Assembly: GCA_001632425.1 (NCBI GenBank)
Contig: KV425560.1
Location: forward strand, 294,418 to 358,417
DNA: 64,000 bases
Source of the DNA: Neolentinus lepideus HHB14362 ss-1
Taxonomy: Eukaryota; Basidiomycota; Agaricomycetes; Gloeophyllales; Gloeophyllaceae
Reading direction: 5' to 3'
Below the pieces are notes generated by a model. The model was not told the origin of the DNA. It was given only the letters and a program-made list of their open reading frames with translations, and ran no database searches. Positions 11,173-22,811 of this stretch are shown here, in pieces (within the stretch, counting starts at the first letter, position 1; every line of letters starts with the position of its first letter). Made by a program: the position numbers and the translations under genes.

Positions 11173-14100
11173 ATGGCTCCTGCCCGCCCCTCCCGAGCAA
11201 AAGTACCTCAAGTACCCCTCTTCAAGGACGACACCGACTCAGGCGACGATACTGAACAAGAGACACCTAGACCCCAACGACAGGGCCTCAAGAAACGATT
11301 GAGCGAGGTATACAATCCCGAAAATGACCAGAGCTTCTCCTCAGATCCGGACAGAGCTCCCTTCAAATCGGTGAATGTGAATGATGATATGGCCGAGAAA
11401 CGGAGACGTAGGAAGAGTACGAAAGGAGCAGTGGTTGTGGAGGAGAATGCAGAGGCGGGACCGTCAGGGGAAGCGGCTGCAGAATCATCCAAAGCTGGTG
11501 CGCAAGTACGGCAGAAACAGGTCCTGAACTCTGTTGCGCAAGTGCCTGTTGTGAATGTCCCTTTGGACGTCATGAGCTCTAACTTTGAGGAATGGATGAA
11601 GATGGCTACGGACAACGTGAGTTACCCCTGTTCATGAACGAAATCGATAATGGAGGGGCTTCGTAATCCTCCCAACATTATGGTCTCATCAAATCATCAT
11701 TCCATATCCTCTGTATCTGAACCCCAAGAGTGCGACTCATAGTGTTATATTTCCTAGAAAATTAATGCTACAAATTCCTGGAACTTCGCCCTAATAGACT
11801 ACTTCCATGACATGTCCCTTCTGCGGAACACTACAGATAATTCCATCAACTTCCAGCGCGCATCCTGTACACTGGACGGTTGCGTCAAGATCTGGACAAG
11901 CCGAGTCGACAGCGTTGGGACAGAGACCGGCAAACTCCTTAGTAATCTGGCCACGGATGGACGAGCAGAAGAGGAAGAGGAGCCTACGTCGGACAACCCT
12001 GACCAAGACCCCTCTCAGCCTAGGAAACGAGCAAAAGCACATAAGGCAGAGTCGACATTAGCCAAGAACGCGGCCCAGCTACGCAGCAAGAAGCTTGATC
12101 TGGAGTTCAGCGTTGACCCGTTGTTCAAGAAGACGTGTGCTGACTTCGATGAGGGTGGCGCCCAAGGCTTGCTCATGAACCATCTCAGTCTAGGTGTGGG
12201 TAGTGAAGGGGCTATGCGTGTCATCTTTGACGCTAGTGACTCTATGGGTAAGACGGGTGATGAAGAGGAGGATATCCAGGAGCCCGAGGACGAGGTTGAT
12301 CTGAGTTATCTCAGAAGTAAGAAATATGGTCGTAATCGTTATAACGTACTAATGCTCGTACTTATCAGGCCAATTCCTCCCCAACCTGGATGTCCTAGAA
12401 GACAAGGCTATCTCGCATTCATTAGCCGGCTTCTCCTTCTCTGTAGACGCATTCGCGTTCGACGACTCGGCCTTCCTGAAGAGCGATAATCGCACCACCC
12501 ACGCCCATGGAGCTGCTGATGACAATGATGACGATCATCACGACAGCGGAAGCTCGGGCGGTTTTGATGTACCCATGGACATGGGCGGCCCAGGTGAAGA
12601 AGACTTCTTTCAGGGAGATCAAGCGGTTGGGGACGACTATGTCGGCGACATTCCCCAGGACGACTTCGCCTCAGGGGGCGATGATAATTCCATATCTGCA
12701 GAGAGTAATCAGGGTGCTCCAATGCAACCTGGCGGGTTTGTACCCTTCGATCCCCGCCGTGCGCCTAACGAGCGTGATTTAATCATGGCGATGACCGACG
12801 CTGATGGGGATGGCATGATGGATTATTTCGACCAAGCCTTCTTGAAGAATTGGGCTGGTCCCGAGCACTGGAAACTTCGAAAGATCGTCAGGAAACGTAA
12901 GTACACACATCAAACTGTAGAAGTGTGTGCTGAAACATGTCCTTGTAGCGGAGGCACCCGAAGCTAGTGCTCCGAAACCCAGGAAGGAGAAGAAGGAGGC
13001 GTTCAAAATCGACTTCTTGACACCTGCTGAGAATGATCTGAAGACGCGGTCTCAGGAGCTGTTCGCCCCGAGTACTCGTGGTGCTGGCATTAACCTCCCA
13101 GGCACTTCCAATGGTAAGGGAGGCGCATCGCGGAAAAGCAGCCGGAGCAAGAAGTCCAAGGAAAAGGAAGAGAAGAAGGACGAACACACCCTACCGGACG
13201 ATATGCACTTCTCGAGCAGGCAGCTTATTACATTGTTCCTGAAGCCTGAGTTCTCGGTATGTGATGCAATTCTAGCCCTCGTATGGTCATTGATATTCAA
13301 CGGGCGTTATAGCTGAGGATGCGCGGGCAACGTTCGATCGATGATCGTCAGGATGGTGAAGTGGACGAGAATTTCTGGGCACAGGCTGCTGCCGACCAAG
13401 CGGCGGGACGGATGGGCACCGATGAGACTGATGAAAGTGAGTCTAGGTTGAAGCCGTGTATGCCGCTGTACATTGACCTAAGACCGTAGTGGCCAACGGT
13501 GGTGCTATTCCGTTCAACACTCAGTTTTTCCATGACGATTTTGACGATGTGCCTGGCTTTGACGATGTCGATGACGGCTTAGGGGGCTCGAGCGTCGAGC
13601 CTGGAGAGCAGGATTTGCTGGCAGCTACTCAGGGGCAGACGCGTCGCGTCAGACCCGAAACTGTCAATTACGCGAAACGCGCTAAGCGCGTTGATGTACG
13701 GAAGCTCAAAGAGAACATATGGAAGGGCCTTAACATTGTTGTCAAGGAGCAGGATGAAGACGGTGACGAATCGATGGTGAATGAACTGCGTGGCGACTCG
13801 GTTCTGTTGCTTACATTTCGTTACAGGAAGTTGACCGGGACGACGAAGCCACGGACCCGACAGAAGCGCGAGTATTCAGCTCAGTTATATCTGACCTCCG
13901 CAGTTCGTATCCCAAGGAAAAGATGGAAGAAATTAGTACAAGTTTCTGCTTCATTTGCCTCCTCCACTTAGCAAATGAACGGGGGCTGAAGCTCGAGGTT
14001 GGGAAAGAAAGTCAGATAGCGCTCCCTGCAGACGATGAGCAACAGGAGGCTTTGAAAGTGGGCGATATATGGGATTTGAAGGTATGTGTGGCATGACAAA

Positions 14101-14174
14101 AAAAATCAACCAGTAAATTCGGACTAATTCCTTTCCAGGTGTATAGGGACCCGTATGCGACGCCCGCCGCATAG
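11173..14174 (+). CDS. BRN1: Condensin complex subunit 2 (kleisin, Barren)
   Basis: This is the kleisin subunit of condensin, which bridges the SMC2/SMC4 heads for mitotic chromosome compaction. The N-terminus starts MAPARPSRAK and is rich in basic and Ser residues. The conserved early block runs through SSNFEEWMKMATDN and, after an intron, INATNSWNFALIDYFHDM, followed by FQRASCTLDGCVKIWTSRVD. Later blocks include FSVDPLFKKTCADFDEGG, the acidic central region, GPEHWKLRKIVRK, and the C-terminal part with NVDVRKLKE-like VDVRKLKENIWKGL. The last exon ends DPYATPAA before TAG (14172-14174). About eight introns are needed. The acidic middle is low-complexity, as usual for the family. The C-terminal winged-helix region contains EEISTSFCFICLLHLANE. 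Confidence 0.93.
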
Positions 14175-14434
14175 GGGCATTAGACCGCCTTGATTTATGA
14201 CTGTCATAAATCTGTTTGGTTGTTCCACTCTCGGCTGTTCGACTGCGCACCGTCTATATTGTTATCTTCCTGTGTCTGTATCGACTATCTTATTTATAAT
14301 CTAACAAGCTCGGTATTTCAGAAAGCTACCTGGGCCTGGCACAAGATGGAGTGAATGAGTTGGCCATACAGTATGGGAAATGTTAACGATACGGTGGACT
14401 GGCTACACTAGAGGTACGGAGACGCGACGTATAG

Positions 14435-14883
14435 TCAGCAAGAGCAGATTACCGAGGATCTCGGCGATCCTTTCCACCATTTCTGCTTCACTTCGTTGCC
14501 CTTATTAATATGAGCTTTCCAGAGATTCTCGTGTCGCGTGAAGCAGCATGCGCTCAGCTCAAGGTATTCGGAGAAGGCCTTCGGAGGCAGTTCGAGCATT
14601 CCATTTACTGGAACACGAAAAACGTCGGTCGAGGGAAAGATTGTGAGGATGTCGCAGCTGGAGATCCGAGCTTGTGGCACATTAGATGCTAGAAATAATC
14701 GATCGCCAAACGGGGTGTAGGTGTGCACGTCGAGCCACTGATCGCGGATGGCGTGAGTCCGAGTGGCTATCAGTCATCAAAGGTAAGCCTGGGATAGTCT
14801 TTACTTTCGGATAAGTGCTGACCTTGTACAATCATTACCTGACGGTGAACGACTGCGACAGCAAGTGTACCCTTGTCCATCAT
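14435..14883 (-). CDS. Unassigned small protein
   Basis: Not recognised. The downstream exon, ending at a stop at 14435, reads like real coding sequence: WLDVHTYTPFGDRLFLASN, then ISSCDILTIFPSTDVFRVP and ending SSVICSC. A short upstream exon starting MMDKGTLAVAVVHRQ can be joined to it in frame through an intron with GT..AG ends (acceptor before TGGCTCGAC). The product would be about 115 residues. The start and the first exon are uncertain, and further upstream exons are possible. No domain or membrane segment is evident. Confidence 0.3.
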
Positions 14884-15738
14884 GATGGTTCGTAGAAGGC
14901 GAAAGTATCGTGAACCAGGAACGAATTTTTTTGAAGAGAAATGATAATGTACAAGCAAAAAGAGGGAGCACTCTCGGGCGAGAGACCTTGACGTTCGGGA
15001 CGCAGACACTTGTGTCTCTCTTGGCATCGCACTCTCATTATATATCCAGCCAGGCGTATATGTTCCAAAACCGACGAGATGCAGCTCGGGAGTGCATGGC
15101 GTACCTTCTGACTGAGAACAATGAGCCATAAAGATGGAGGAACATTAACACGTGAAGGATAATAGGCTCTCGAGCTAGAAGCAAACTGGAAACAAACGAG
15201 GTGGAGGAACGGGTACAAGGACAGTACAAGGGGAACCCCAAAATGGGCTACCGTTATCCTAAATAGGCAGTTCCAGAAGCCGCGACACCACTGGCTGGAC
15301 TCGGACTCTGCGGTTGTACTCTACGAAAGATGCGCGTGTTTTCCTTTATAGTAGACTGAGTACAGAGCTCTGAGTGCTAGATACCAGCAGTCGAACCAGC
15401 CAAGCGGTATTCGATAGTCGACCCCCTGATAATATCTAAGCCGAACAGGCGAGTAAGGTGGTATCTTGTACAAGAGATATCAGCCGGCCGATCTTGCGAC
15501 GGTCCTGCAGACACGGGAGGTTTCTATTCAGAAGGTATCACAAGCCGTCATCACTATAATACAGTGCATGATACTCGCTACGAAGAAACGAGAATTAGAA
15601 TATACATGAACAAACATGGACAGCGAGGGCATCGTAATCGAAAGCATAGGACACCAATTGAAGCGAGCTTGAAGAGTCCAGATCGCGACTAGGAAGACCG
15701 GTGTCAAAAAACATGACCTAGAACTCATGGAACGGACT
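14884..15738. other. Intergenic, no supportable gene
   Basis: Scattered short frames on both strands, none with domain signals or consistent splicing. It lies upstream of the small minus-strand candidate and downstream of the minus-strand gene ending at 15739. Confidence 0.5.
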
Positions 15739-17108
15739 TCATAGGCGTAGACGAAGTTGGGGCTGCCAGCTCCCCTTGGACACATGATGCAAGCTAACGA
15801 GGATGAGATCGTGAAGCTGGATCCCATGTGGCCCTACTTTCCATTGCGGTTGGCCGTCCTCGTCCATATCTTTATCGCTCGTTGTCTGCGAACCCAGCCC
15901 ATGGTCGTTAACGGCCAAGTTGATGGATGCGAAGGATCACATACCTTTATGAACTCCTCGATCCTGCGAGCCACTTGTTTTGCAAGCTTCTGCCGAGTAA
16001 TCGGACCCGGTGTCGCCTTCCAGTTCTTTGTCGGGATCTGCTTGCTCCAAGCATCATATCCTGGCCACTGAGTCCATGAGTCAGTGAATTGTCCGCGCCA
16101 GAAAAGTGACCACAGACGTTGAGCCGGATGGAGACAGAGGGACCGCAGTTGATGAACACCTCGTCGTCCTTATTCTGAAGGTTTCCGAGATGTCCGTGCA
16201 GAGCTTCGTGAACTGTAATGCCATCCTCGCTTGCGCCACTCATTCTGAATATGATGGGCGCGTCAAAGCGAATCTCGTCGATATACCTCTTCTTGTCGTT
16301 CGCGGCTTGGGGTTTGTACATCCTCTGCGGTATGATGCCCGGAGTTGTCTGTTGCACGGACTTCCATAGGCGCAACTGTTCCTGATGAGTGGACTAGAGC
16401 AAAGAGAAATCATGACAACGATATCCAGCTGTGTCTAATCCGGGTATCTGACCTGCGGGTCCATAGTCTGAACAGCATTCGTCTCCACCACCATCGGACT
16501 CATTATTGGCCGGTATATTTGTGGTGATGCAGGTGAGATCGGTGACTGGAGCTTGCTGCGAAAGGGAGCATTGCCGTCCACCAGCGTTGCTGCACTCGGC
16601 GGAAGGTATGCGGAGGGAGACTCGCCATACACAGGGCTCGTGACAGAATTAGGCGGCACCACCACGTCAGTCCGGACTGTCAATGTGTCTTGGCGTGAGG
16701 AAGCGTGGTAGTGGAACTCCGAGCCCTGAGAGTACTGGCTCCATTGCGGGTTCCACGATGCAGACTGGATGTCGGGCCACTGGGGATACCCTCCATCAAC
16801 CGGTATGGTGTTTTGGTGGAACGGCTGCACCTCTGGCTGGTAGATCGTGTGCTTTGAATAATCGATATTGGATGAGCGCGTACTTAGCCAAACGGTAAAG
16901 CATACCTGGAAGTTGTCCTGTGGCGGTACCTGATGCATGTGATGGAGACTATAACTCTGCTCTTCGTCAGACCAAGACAGATTGTCGCCACTTGGTGTCC
17001 CTATGGTATCTACAGCGCTTGGCGCTTTGCCTTCAAGTCTAGTAGTATTGTCAGTTAGTAGATGGATGAAGGCTGAACCACATACTCAGCTGAATTGCGG
17101 TAAGACAT
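15739..17108 (-). CDS. Conserved-looking basidiomycete protein of unknown function
   Basis: Function unknown. Start ATG at 17108-17106 (MSYRNSAE), followed by an intron and an exon with TIGTPSGDNLSWSDEE. A Pro/Ser/Gln-rich disordered half comes next (16.4-16.95 kb). The C-terminal half is the ordered part: RFDAPIIFRMSGASEDGI, then LHGHLGNLQNKDDEVFIN, PSVSIRLN, and after an intron WPGYDAWSKQIPTKNWK, ITRQKLAKQVARRIEEFI. The last exon ends QPQLRLRL before TGA (15739-15741). I recall similar mushroom proteins with this ordered C-terminal region, but no function. Introns have GT..AG ends and phases fit. Possibly a regulator, given disordered plus compact halves; this is a guess. Confidence 0.7.
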
Positions 17109-17235
17109 GTTCGAGGACAAGGGTGGACAGACGAGCTTGGAGTCTCTAGAGGGCTGTGAGTGTATATATATGACTCAGTAAGTGCTGTACGACGAGGCGC
17201 CCAAAAGGGAACGCCAAATTACACTGCAATGACCA

Positions 17236-17876
17236 TTAGCTGTGTCTGGCTGCGGGGGCGCATATGGACAACGGGGACGTGTAAGAGGTATGCAAAGACA
17301 TAGAGATGCTGTAACTATATCGACGTCTGTGCAAGCCTCTTGCCACAAGTCCGATTTCGTGTCTATGTGGTCCTTTGACTGAGGATACTCCGAGTCGGCT
17401 AAGTCCGGAGAAATGGTGGTTCTGTGCCATTTGCTGTACAGTAGGCGTGCAATGAACCTTCAGAGCATTCGTCAGACGACACGCGCGGGACACAAGAACA
17501 GGCGGTAGGCGGTAGGCGGTAGACGAGAAAGCGTTCAGTGCCGCGCCTGTGCAAGAACATGCGATCGTGGTCACACGCGTTGTGTCACGCTCGGATGCCA
17601 CCTCCACTAGTAGCACAGTCTGCTCGGGAATATTCATCAAGAAGCCGATCCCCGTAGCAACAGGTTTATTCTCATCCTCGGAAAGTTGTCCTGCATAATC
17701 TGCCGAAAACATCATCATGTACGGTTGACCATCTGGGAAGCTTGTCTTACGCCCGATGCTAATGTCCCAGATCCACCCAGAAGCTGCACATGTTTCTCTT
17801 TGGAAGCTCTGAAAAGTCGCCTACGCATAATAGTGGCAGCAGAGATAAAGCCGATTACATGGAATTGTAGATCCAT
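17236..17876 (-). CDS. Unassigned small protein, tentative
   Basis: Not recognised. A model begins at ATG 17876-17874 (MDLQFH), crosses a 38-base GT..AG intron (17858-17821), then stays open to a stop at 17236. The first about 70 residues look like coding sequence: RETCAASGWIWDISIG, FPDGQPYMMMFSADYAGQL, then GIGFLMNIPEQTVLLVEVA. The remainder is Arg/Ser-rich and less convincing, and contains a 7-base tandem repeat (three copies of GGCGGTA on the plus strand near 17503-17524). The true 3' end may differ through an unseen intron. Confidence 0.33.
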
Positions 17877-18522
17877 GTAGGTCCGACTTCTTTTTTTTTG
17901 GGGGGGGGGATTGGGTTGGAGACGATTCAGATCGGCGCAACAAGACTCAGCCTTCCCCCATCTCGTTAAGTGTTGGACAACTAGTCCGGTAATGTAATAA
18001 TTAATAATGTCTGATAGCGATATATGCCATGTCCTCCGGTCATGCACACGACGCCGTAGCATCTAGTGTGGGACTTGAAAAACATGCAACGCCCGTGCTC
18101 CGGTAGATCGATACCCACTAAATCCCCCGAGCAATCGATCCAGTCATCGCGTAGGCGTAGGAAGAGGTCCGTTTGGAGTGTTTTCTTTGCAGTGCAGCTT
18201 AACAGAGTCGCGGGTGCTGTAGGTCCGAGTCACCCAACGCGATTACGTTGTGTACTCCAGTCTATACTTTTTCAAGTCCACGAACGTGTAGTTGCTTTCC
18301 AGCGCAGATGAGCAAACGTAAAACGACTATCATATGTATGTGTGATCGTGGAAGCGTCGGAGAGATCGGACTTGAACTTTGTAAAGGTCAAAACACTGGG
18401 GCCGGCATCACTGGACGCAGTTCAAAATATCGAGAAACAATTATTATTATACATTACATAGTTCGTGCTTCGTCTCGACCTAATCTAATGTGGTCTTCCA
18501 GAAGATCTAAAGAATACGGCTA
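17877..18522. other. Intergenic with adjacent T9 and G10 runs
   Basis: No gene supported. The notable item is a run of nine T directly followed by ten G at 17891-17909. The rest is the 3' flank of the receptor gene. Confidence 0.55.
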
Positions 18523-19883
18523 TCACATCTGGCTTATTAGCGGATCCTGCATCTCAGATCCCCACTCAGCGTCTTCGTCCCATGGACATGCGAAGTCTAT
18601 TGACGAAATAGAAACCCCCGGATGAGAGGGAGTCTTTTGGACTTCGACGGGATCCGGACCATGTTTTGCTTCCATATCCGTGATGACTCGTCTTTGGTCG
18701 GTAAGACGGCGACGTCGAAGGAAACTTAGCTGTGCTAGTGGTGTTCGAACAATTTGTTTTCGGAATAGAAGACGCCGGACTGCCTCAGAGAAAGAGGGGC
18801 TGCGTGAAACGTCGACATCAATGTCAATGAAAAGATGGAGGATTACTTACTCGATCAAAAGAGCGACGAGTGCAAGAAACAGTGGCTGCGCGCCGTAGAA
18901 AAATCCGTAGATGGTCCAAAGTACATAAGAGCCATAATTGTCAATCCCCTTCGTCTCATCTATGCCGAAATCGGAAACAGCGGCGGTGGTATTGACGATA
19001 ACTATATACTTGAGCTCAATTGAGAGTAGCGGGGTCATGAGAACGTACGGATGATGCTGGGGTATAACATAATTCTCCATGCAACGGCACAAGCGACTCG
19101 AATGTAGTCAGAGCTACCCCGTTGCGTCTCCGTGAAACTTCGCCGACGTTGTAGGCCGTGATAGATCAGAGCACCGAGCACAATAAGTGTACTGACAAGT
19201 GTGACAAGGCTGCTCAGCAGCATCCAGAAATAGCTGGAGCCAATCTGCCAGGCGAGCCGCTGCCGCGGATCAGAGACGGAGAGGTAGCAGATTGAGGTCA
19301 CTGGGTCCCACCCCCAGACATTTCGGATCGCTGTGAAACATAATTTAATGGAGATATCGCACGAGGCTACGAAACGTTGTTACCTCCAGGAAGTGCTGTG
19401 GCTAGCGACGCTAAAAATGATAAACCAAGATAGTACTTAATCCAGCGTTGTGTATTCTTTCCATGAATGAAAACAAGTTGCAGATTGAGTGCCATGCACA
19501 TTATCACGAAATTGGTGAAATTGGCTGTCCATAAATCAGACTACTGATGTGACGACAGTCGAACGTAAGGATCGCTCACAAGTCAAGAAGCCGACGAACA
19601 TAGCAGCCCCGCACCAAGCAGTGGGCCCCGTAATCAGATCTTCGACACTTAACGACAACCAAGGTCGACAATTGCGGAGAATGAAGGTGGGATAAACATA
19701 CAGATATGCAGCGCTGTAGAATAGACTTGCGACTAGCACCGCAAGTAGCATCATGAAGCTCTGTCTGCGCACAGCAGTTTGGAATCGGTGTCGAACATAA
19801 AGCATGTACGCGAGTCCGATCACCAGGATTGCTGCCAGTAGAGCAGCAATGGTAGGAGCAATAGCTTCATGGGAGGTCTTCAT
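18523..19883 (-). CDS. Seven-transmembrane receptor-like protein
   Basis: Predicted G-protein-coupled-receptor-like membrane protein. ATG at 19883-19881. Hydrophobic segments follow one another: IAALLAAILVIGLAYMLYV, then MMLLAVLVASLFYSAAYLY, then GAAMFVGFLT, NFVIMCMALNLQLVFIHG, YYLGLSFLASLATALPG, then a loop with GWDPVTSICYLS and DPRQRLAWQIGSSYFWMLL. Two final helices follow near RIMLYPSII and SYVLWTIYGFFYGAQPLFL. A cytosolic tail rich in Arg and acidic residues ends ISQM before TGA at 18523-18525. The loop residues DPRQRLAWQIG and the phrase QLVFIHGKNTQR are typical of the mushroom Git3-like (cAMP/nutrient) receptor group, in my recollection. Ligand unknown. Four introns were placed with phases that fit. 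Confidence 0.75.
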
Positions 19884-20483
19884 TGCTCGATGGGTTTAAG
19901 ATTTAGAAAAGAGCTCACAGGCCCAGTATGTGATCCTGATTCTCTTCTCTGACCATACGAAACCCGAGCTCGAGCCATTTGAATCGTCTTGTACGTCTGA
20001 CATAAGGCAATAGGATTCCACTTCAAATACGCATCCAAAGGACAAGCAGGAGGGATATGACAAGAGGAGAAGCCGTTTAACGCAGCAGGGCTGCGTGAGG
20101 TTCAAGACGGATATTGCTGGTACAGAGACGTAGTGGTTTTTTCAAGGTAGCAGTTGACAAGTTGACCCGATCCGCCAGCTTCCGATGTCGTAACTGTCGT
20201 AAGTAGGACCTGCCGCCTAGTTCTGTTCAATTTCGCTGGCGCTACCTAAGAACCCTGTTGAACACAAGGAAAATATAGGAATACTGTCAGGGCTTCAGCC
20301 ATTTCCAGATAAACAGGATTTAACAGATAGGGCATATCAGTGGCGACAGTGACGAGGACAGAACACAAGTATGCTACATTCCCACGCCGAGAGCGGTGCC
20401 ACACGTGCTTGTGAACTCTTAAGTTCCGACTGGCTCATCGGGTTCTTATCATCCTGCGTTTACCAGTGAACAGACTAGAAGAC
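19884..20483. other. Divergent promoter region, receptor and LEO1
   Basis: About 600 bases between two divergent start codons. No conserved gene is seen. A short minus-strand frame at 19896-20105 has no domain signal. Confidence 0.55.
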
Positions 20484-22247
20484 ATGTCGTCCCTTGCTGG
20501 CGCCCTGGAACCTTCACAGGCTTACATTGAGGTAAAACCAGAGAAACACGAAGCATTGGACTCTCCTGCTGCCGACTTGTTCGGGTATGATGCTGAAATG
20601 CAACCTAAATCCGAAGGAGATACTAAGAGGGATGACGATGAACAAGATGAACCAATGGAGGACCTATTTGGTGAGGACGCCGAGGTGACGGGTGCCAGAG
20701 ACGAGAGGTACGCATATGAGGCAACTAGAGCGAGTGCTCGCAGACATTTACACCCTTTGTTATAAGCGCCACATCCCCCACGCCTTCCGGGCACATTTCC
20801 GATGGGTTATCGTCAGATGAGCGACGGAGACGTCAGGAGCTGGAGTACGGGGAAGAGGACGAGCCGCAGCAGCCCGAGTACGAGCAAGTGTTGGAGGCTA
20901 CAGTGCAAATACCGAATATCCCGGTGCCTAAGAGCTCCGACGGAAATGTACGTTGCACACTAGTCTGTATTTACATATATGTGAACACATTTATAGTATT
21001 GGGTCATCCGCATGCCAAATTTTGTTCAAGTTGATTCTAAGCCATTCCATCACGAGACGTACGTTGGGCCTGAAGACGATGATGCACCGCAAGCGGAATC
21101 GCTCCGCGAAAAGAGTATGACGATCAAACTCAAGGTCGAAAACACAGTAAGATGGCGATGGGTGAAAGACGAAAATGGGCAATATGTATGTCCTTTCGAT
21201 TGTTCATACATAAGTCATCTAATGTGGTTGAAGCGGAAACAATCCAATTCAAGGGTGATTAGATGGTCCGATGGGTCACTAAGCCTTCTACTGGGCAAGG
21301 AACTCTTTGATATCACTCAGACAATTGACACTTCGGGTACCGTGCCTCGGCAATCGATCAGTGGCTCACAGCCAGGCCAGAGCTCACAACATGTCTCTCA
21401 ACCCACGCAACCGGCTACTCCTGGCCCGAAGTCGCAGGGCCTAACCTACCTCGTTGCCCAGCACAAGCGAGCGTTTATTCTGCAGTCTGAAGCTGTTGTC
21501 ACAGGCTACATGTCTCTGCGTCCCACAGGTATGCAGTCGGAGACGCATCGCATGCTAGTTCGCGCAGTCGGCCAGAAACACAACAGAGTCGCGCGGCTGC
21601 GTATGGCCCCAGATCCGACCATGGACCCTGAACGCGAGAAGATGGAGCTTCTGAAACTGCAGTCCAAGAAACCGAAGAAGACTCGCATTTTTGACGAAGA
21701 CGGCTTCGGCGGCAGTCGCAGGCGCCGTGGTGGCGTGTCGCGGAAGCGCTCCGGCGACATGATGTGGTCAGATGAAGATGATGAAGAAGGTATCTTCGAA
21801 GCGTCGGATGACGAGGACGGCGCAATGGGGAGCCCCCGGAGGTCGCAGAAAAAAGCAGCACCAGCGGATCAGCGTAAAGGTACTGGTGATTATCAGCCAG
21901 ATGACTTCCTTGTCGAGGATTCTGAGGAGGAGGGTTATGCTGGGTCAGACGATGGGGTTCACCGGAGAAAGCGTCGGCGTGGCAGAGATGACGAGGAAGC
22001 CGAGGAAGATGATCTAGAAAAGATGGAAGCGAAGATTGAGGAGGATGAGAGGAAGCGCAGGCGGCAAGAGCCAGGTGGCATCACTTCCAACGTTGAGGTC
22101 GCAGAAGAAGCTGAAGCTGGTGGCGGTGACGAGGCTATGGATGTTGAAAGCGAAGAAGAGGACGAAGAATTCAAAGTGCGGAGAGCTGGTACTGGATCTC
22201 GGAAGAAGCGCGTGATGGCAGACTTCGATGAGGACGAAGACGAATAG
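20484..22247 (+). CDS. LEO1: RNA polymerase II-associated Paf1 complex subunit Leo1
   Basis: Leo1 is a subunit of the Paf1 complex, which accompanies elongating Pol II and promotes histone marks. The ATG at 20484 (MSSLAGALE) was chosen; the in-frame codon further up is GTG. The N-terminus is acidic with two DLFG repeats. The conserved core starts YWVIRMPNFVQVDSKPFHHE and continues with VRWRWVKDENGQY, RVIRWSDGSLSLLLGKELFD, QGLTYLVAQHKRAFILQSE and GYMSLRPTGMQSETHRMLV. The tail (from 21.6 kb) is a long acidic/basic region ending DFDEDEDE. The intron at 21186-21233 is 48 bases and stop-free, so it reads through in frame; comparison with human LEO1 argues for removal. Confidence 0.93.
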
Positions 22248-22811
22248 TTGATTACTGCCTGACTTTGGAGTTCGATCTTAGTGCCATTGTATACTGCCAC
22301 TAATTGACGATTTTTGGACCGCTAGGATCTCAGGGAGTCGCAATGCAGAAATAGCGGCGGTCTCGCTAAAGGTACTCGTAGCAGGTGTTACCACCTCGGA
22401 CCATGTTCCATTAGGAATGGAATATCCAGCAGCACTCAGACCTTCTCTCCCCTCTGCGTCTAGCGCCGGAACGAACAACGGCCGTCGCACGCGCCATAGT
22501 CATACCAGTATCCTACTTCGTATAGAAGCACAGAAGCGGTCGAGGGGGGCCTTCTTTCCTTCAGGGTAGTCTCGCGGATTCGGAGCGCATACGGGCGATA
22601 ATGATCGGAGTTTTGGCGAGTTTTGCTGTGCTAATGCGTGGGGAAAGCAATATTCCCTCACTCTGATCTTCTATGCATGTTCTGCAGTATCCGTCGGTAC
22701 TGTTCAGGCACTAATGCTGTCTCGATGAAAAGTATTGATAAGATAGTGTTGAAACTGTAGGAGTATGAGTGACCGAACATGATACGTTCAGTCATGATCG
22801 AGAACGATGCG
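22248..22811. other. Convergent 3' region, LEO1 and ataxin-10 homolog
   Basis: Shared 3' region. A minus-strand frame at 22278-22490 has a plausible composition but begins at GTG and has no recognised domain, so it is not called. Confidence 0.5.

Noticed and set aside
14174..20483. Secondary-metabolite or effector gene cluster
   Set aside because: No synthase, P450 or transporter set is present; the genes are unrelated or unassigned.
22278..22490. Minus-strand frame with plausible composition between LEO1 and the ataxin-10 homolog
   Set aside because: It starts at GTG, has no domain signal, and lies in a convergent 3' region.
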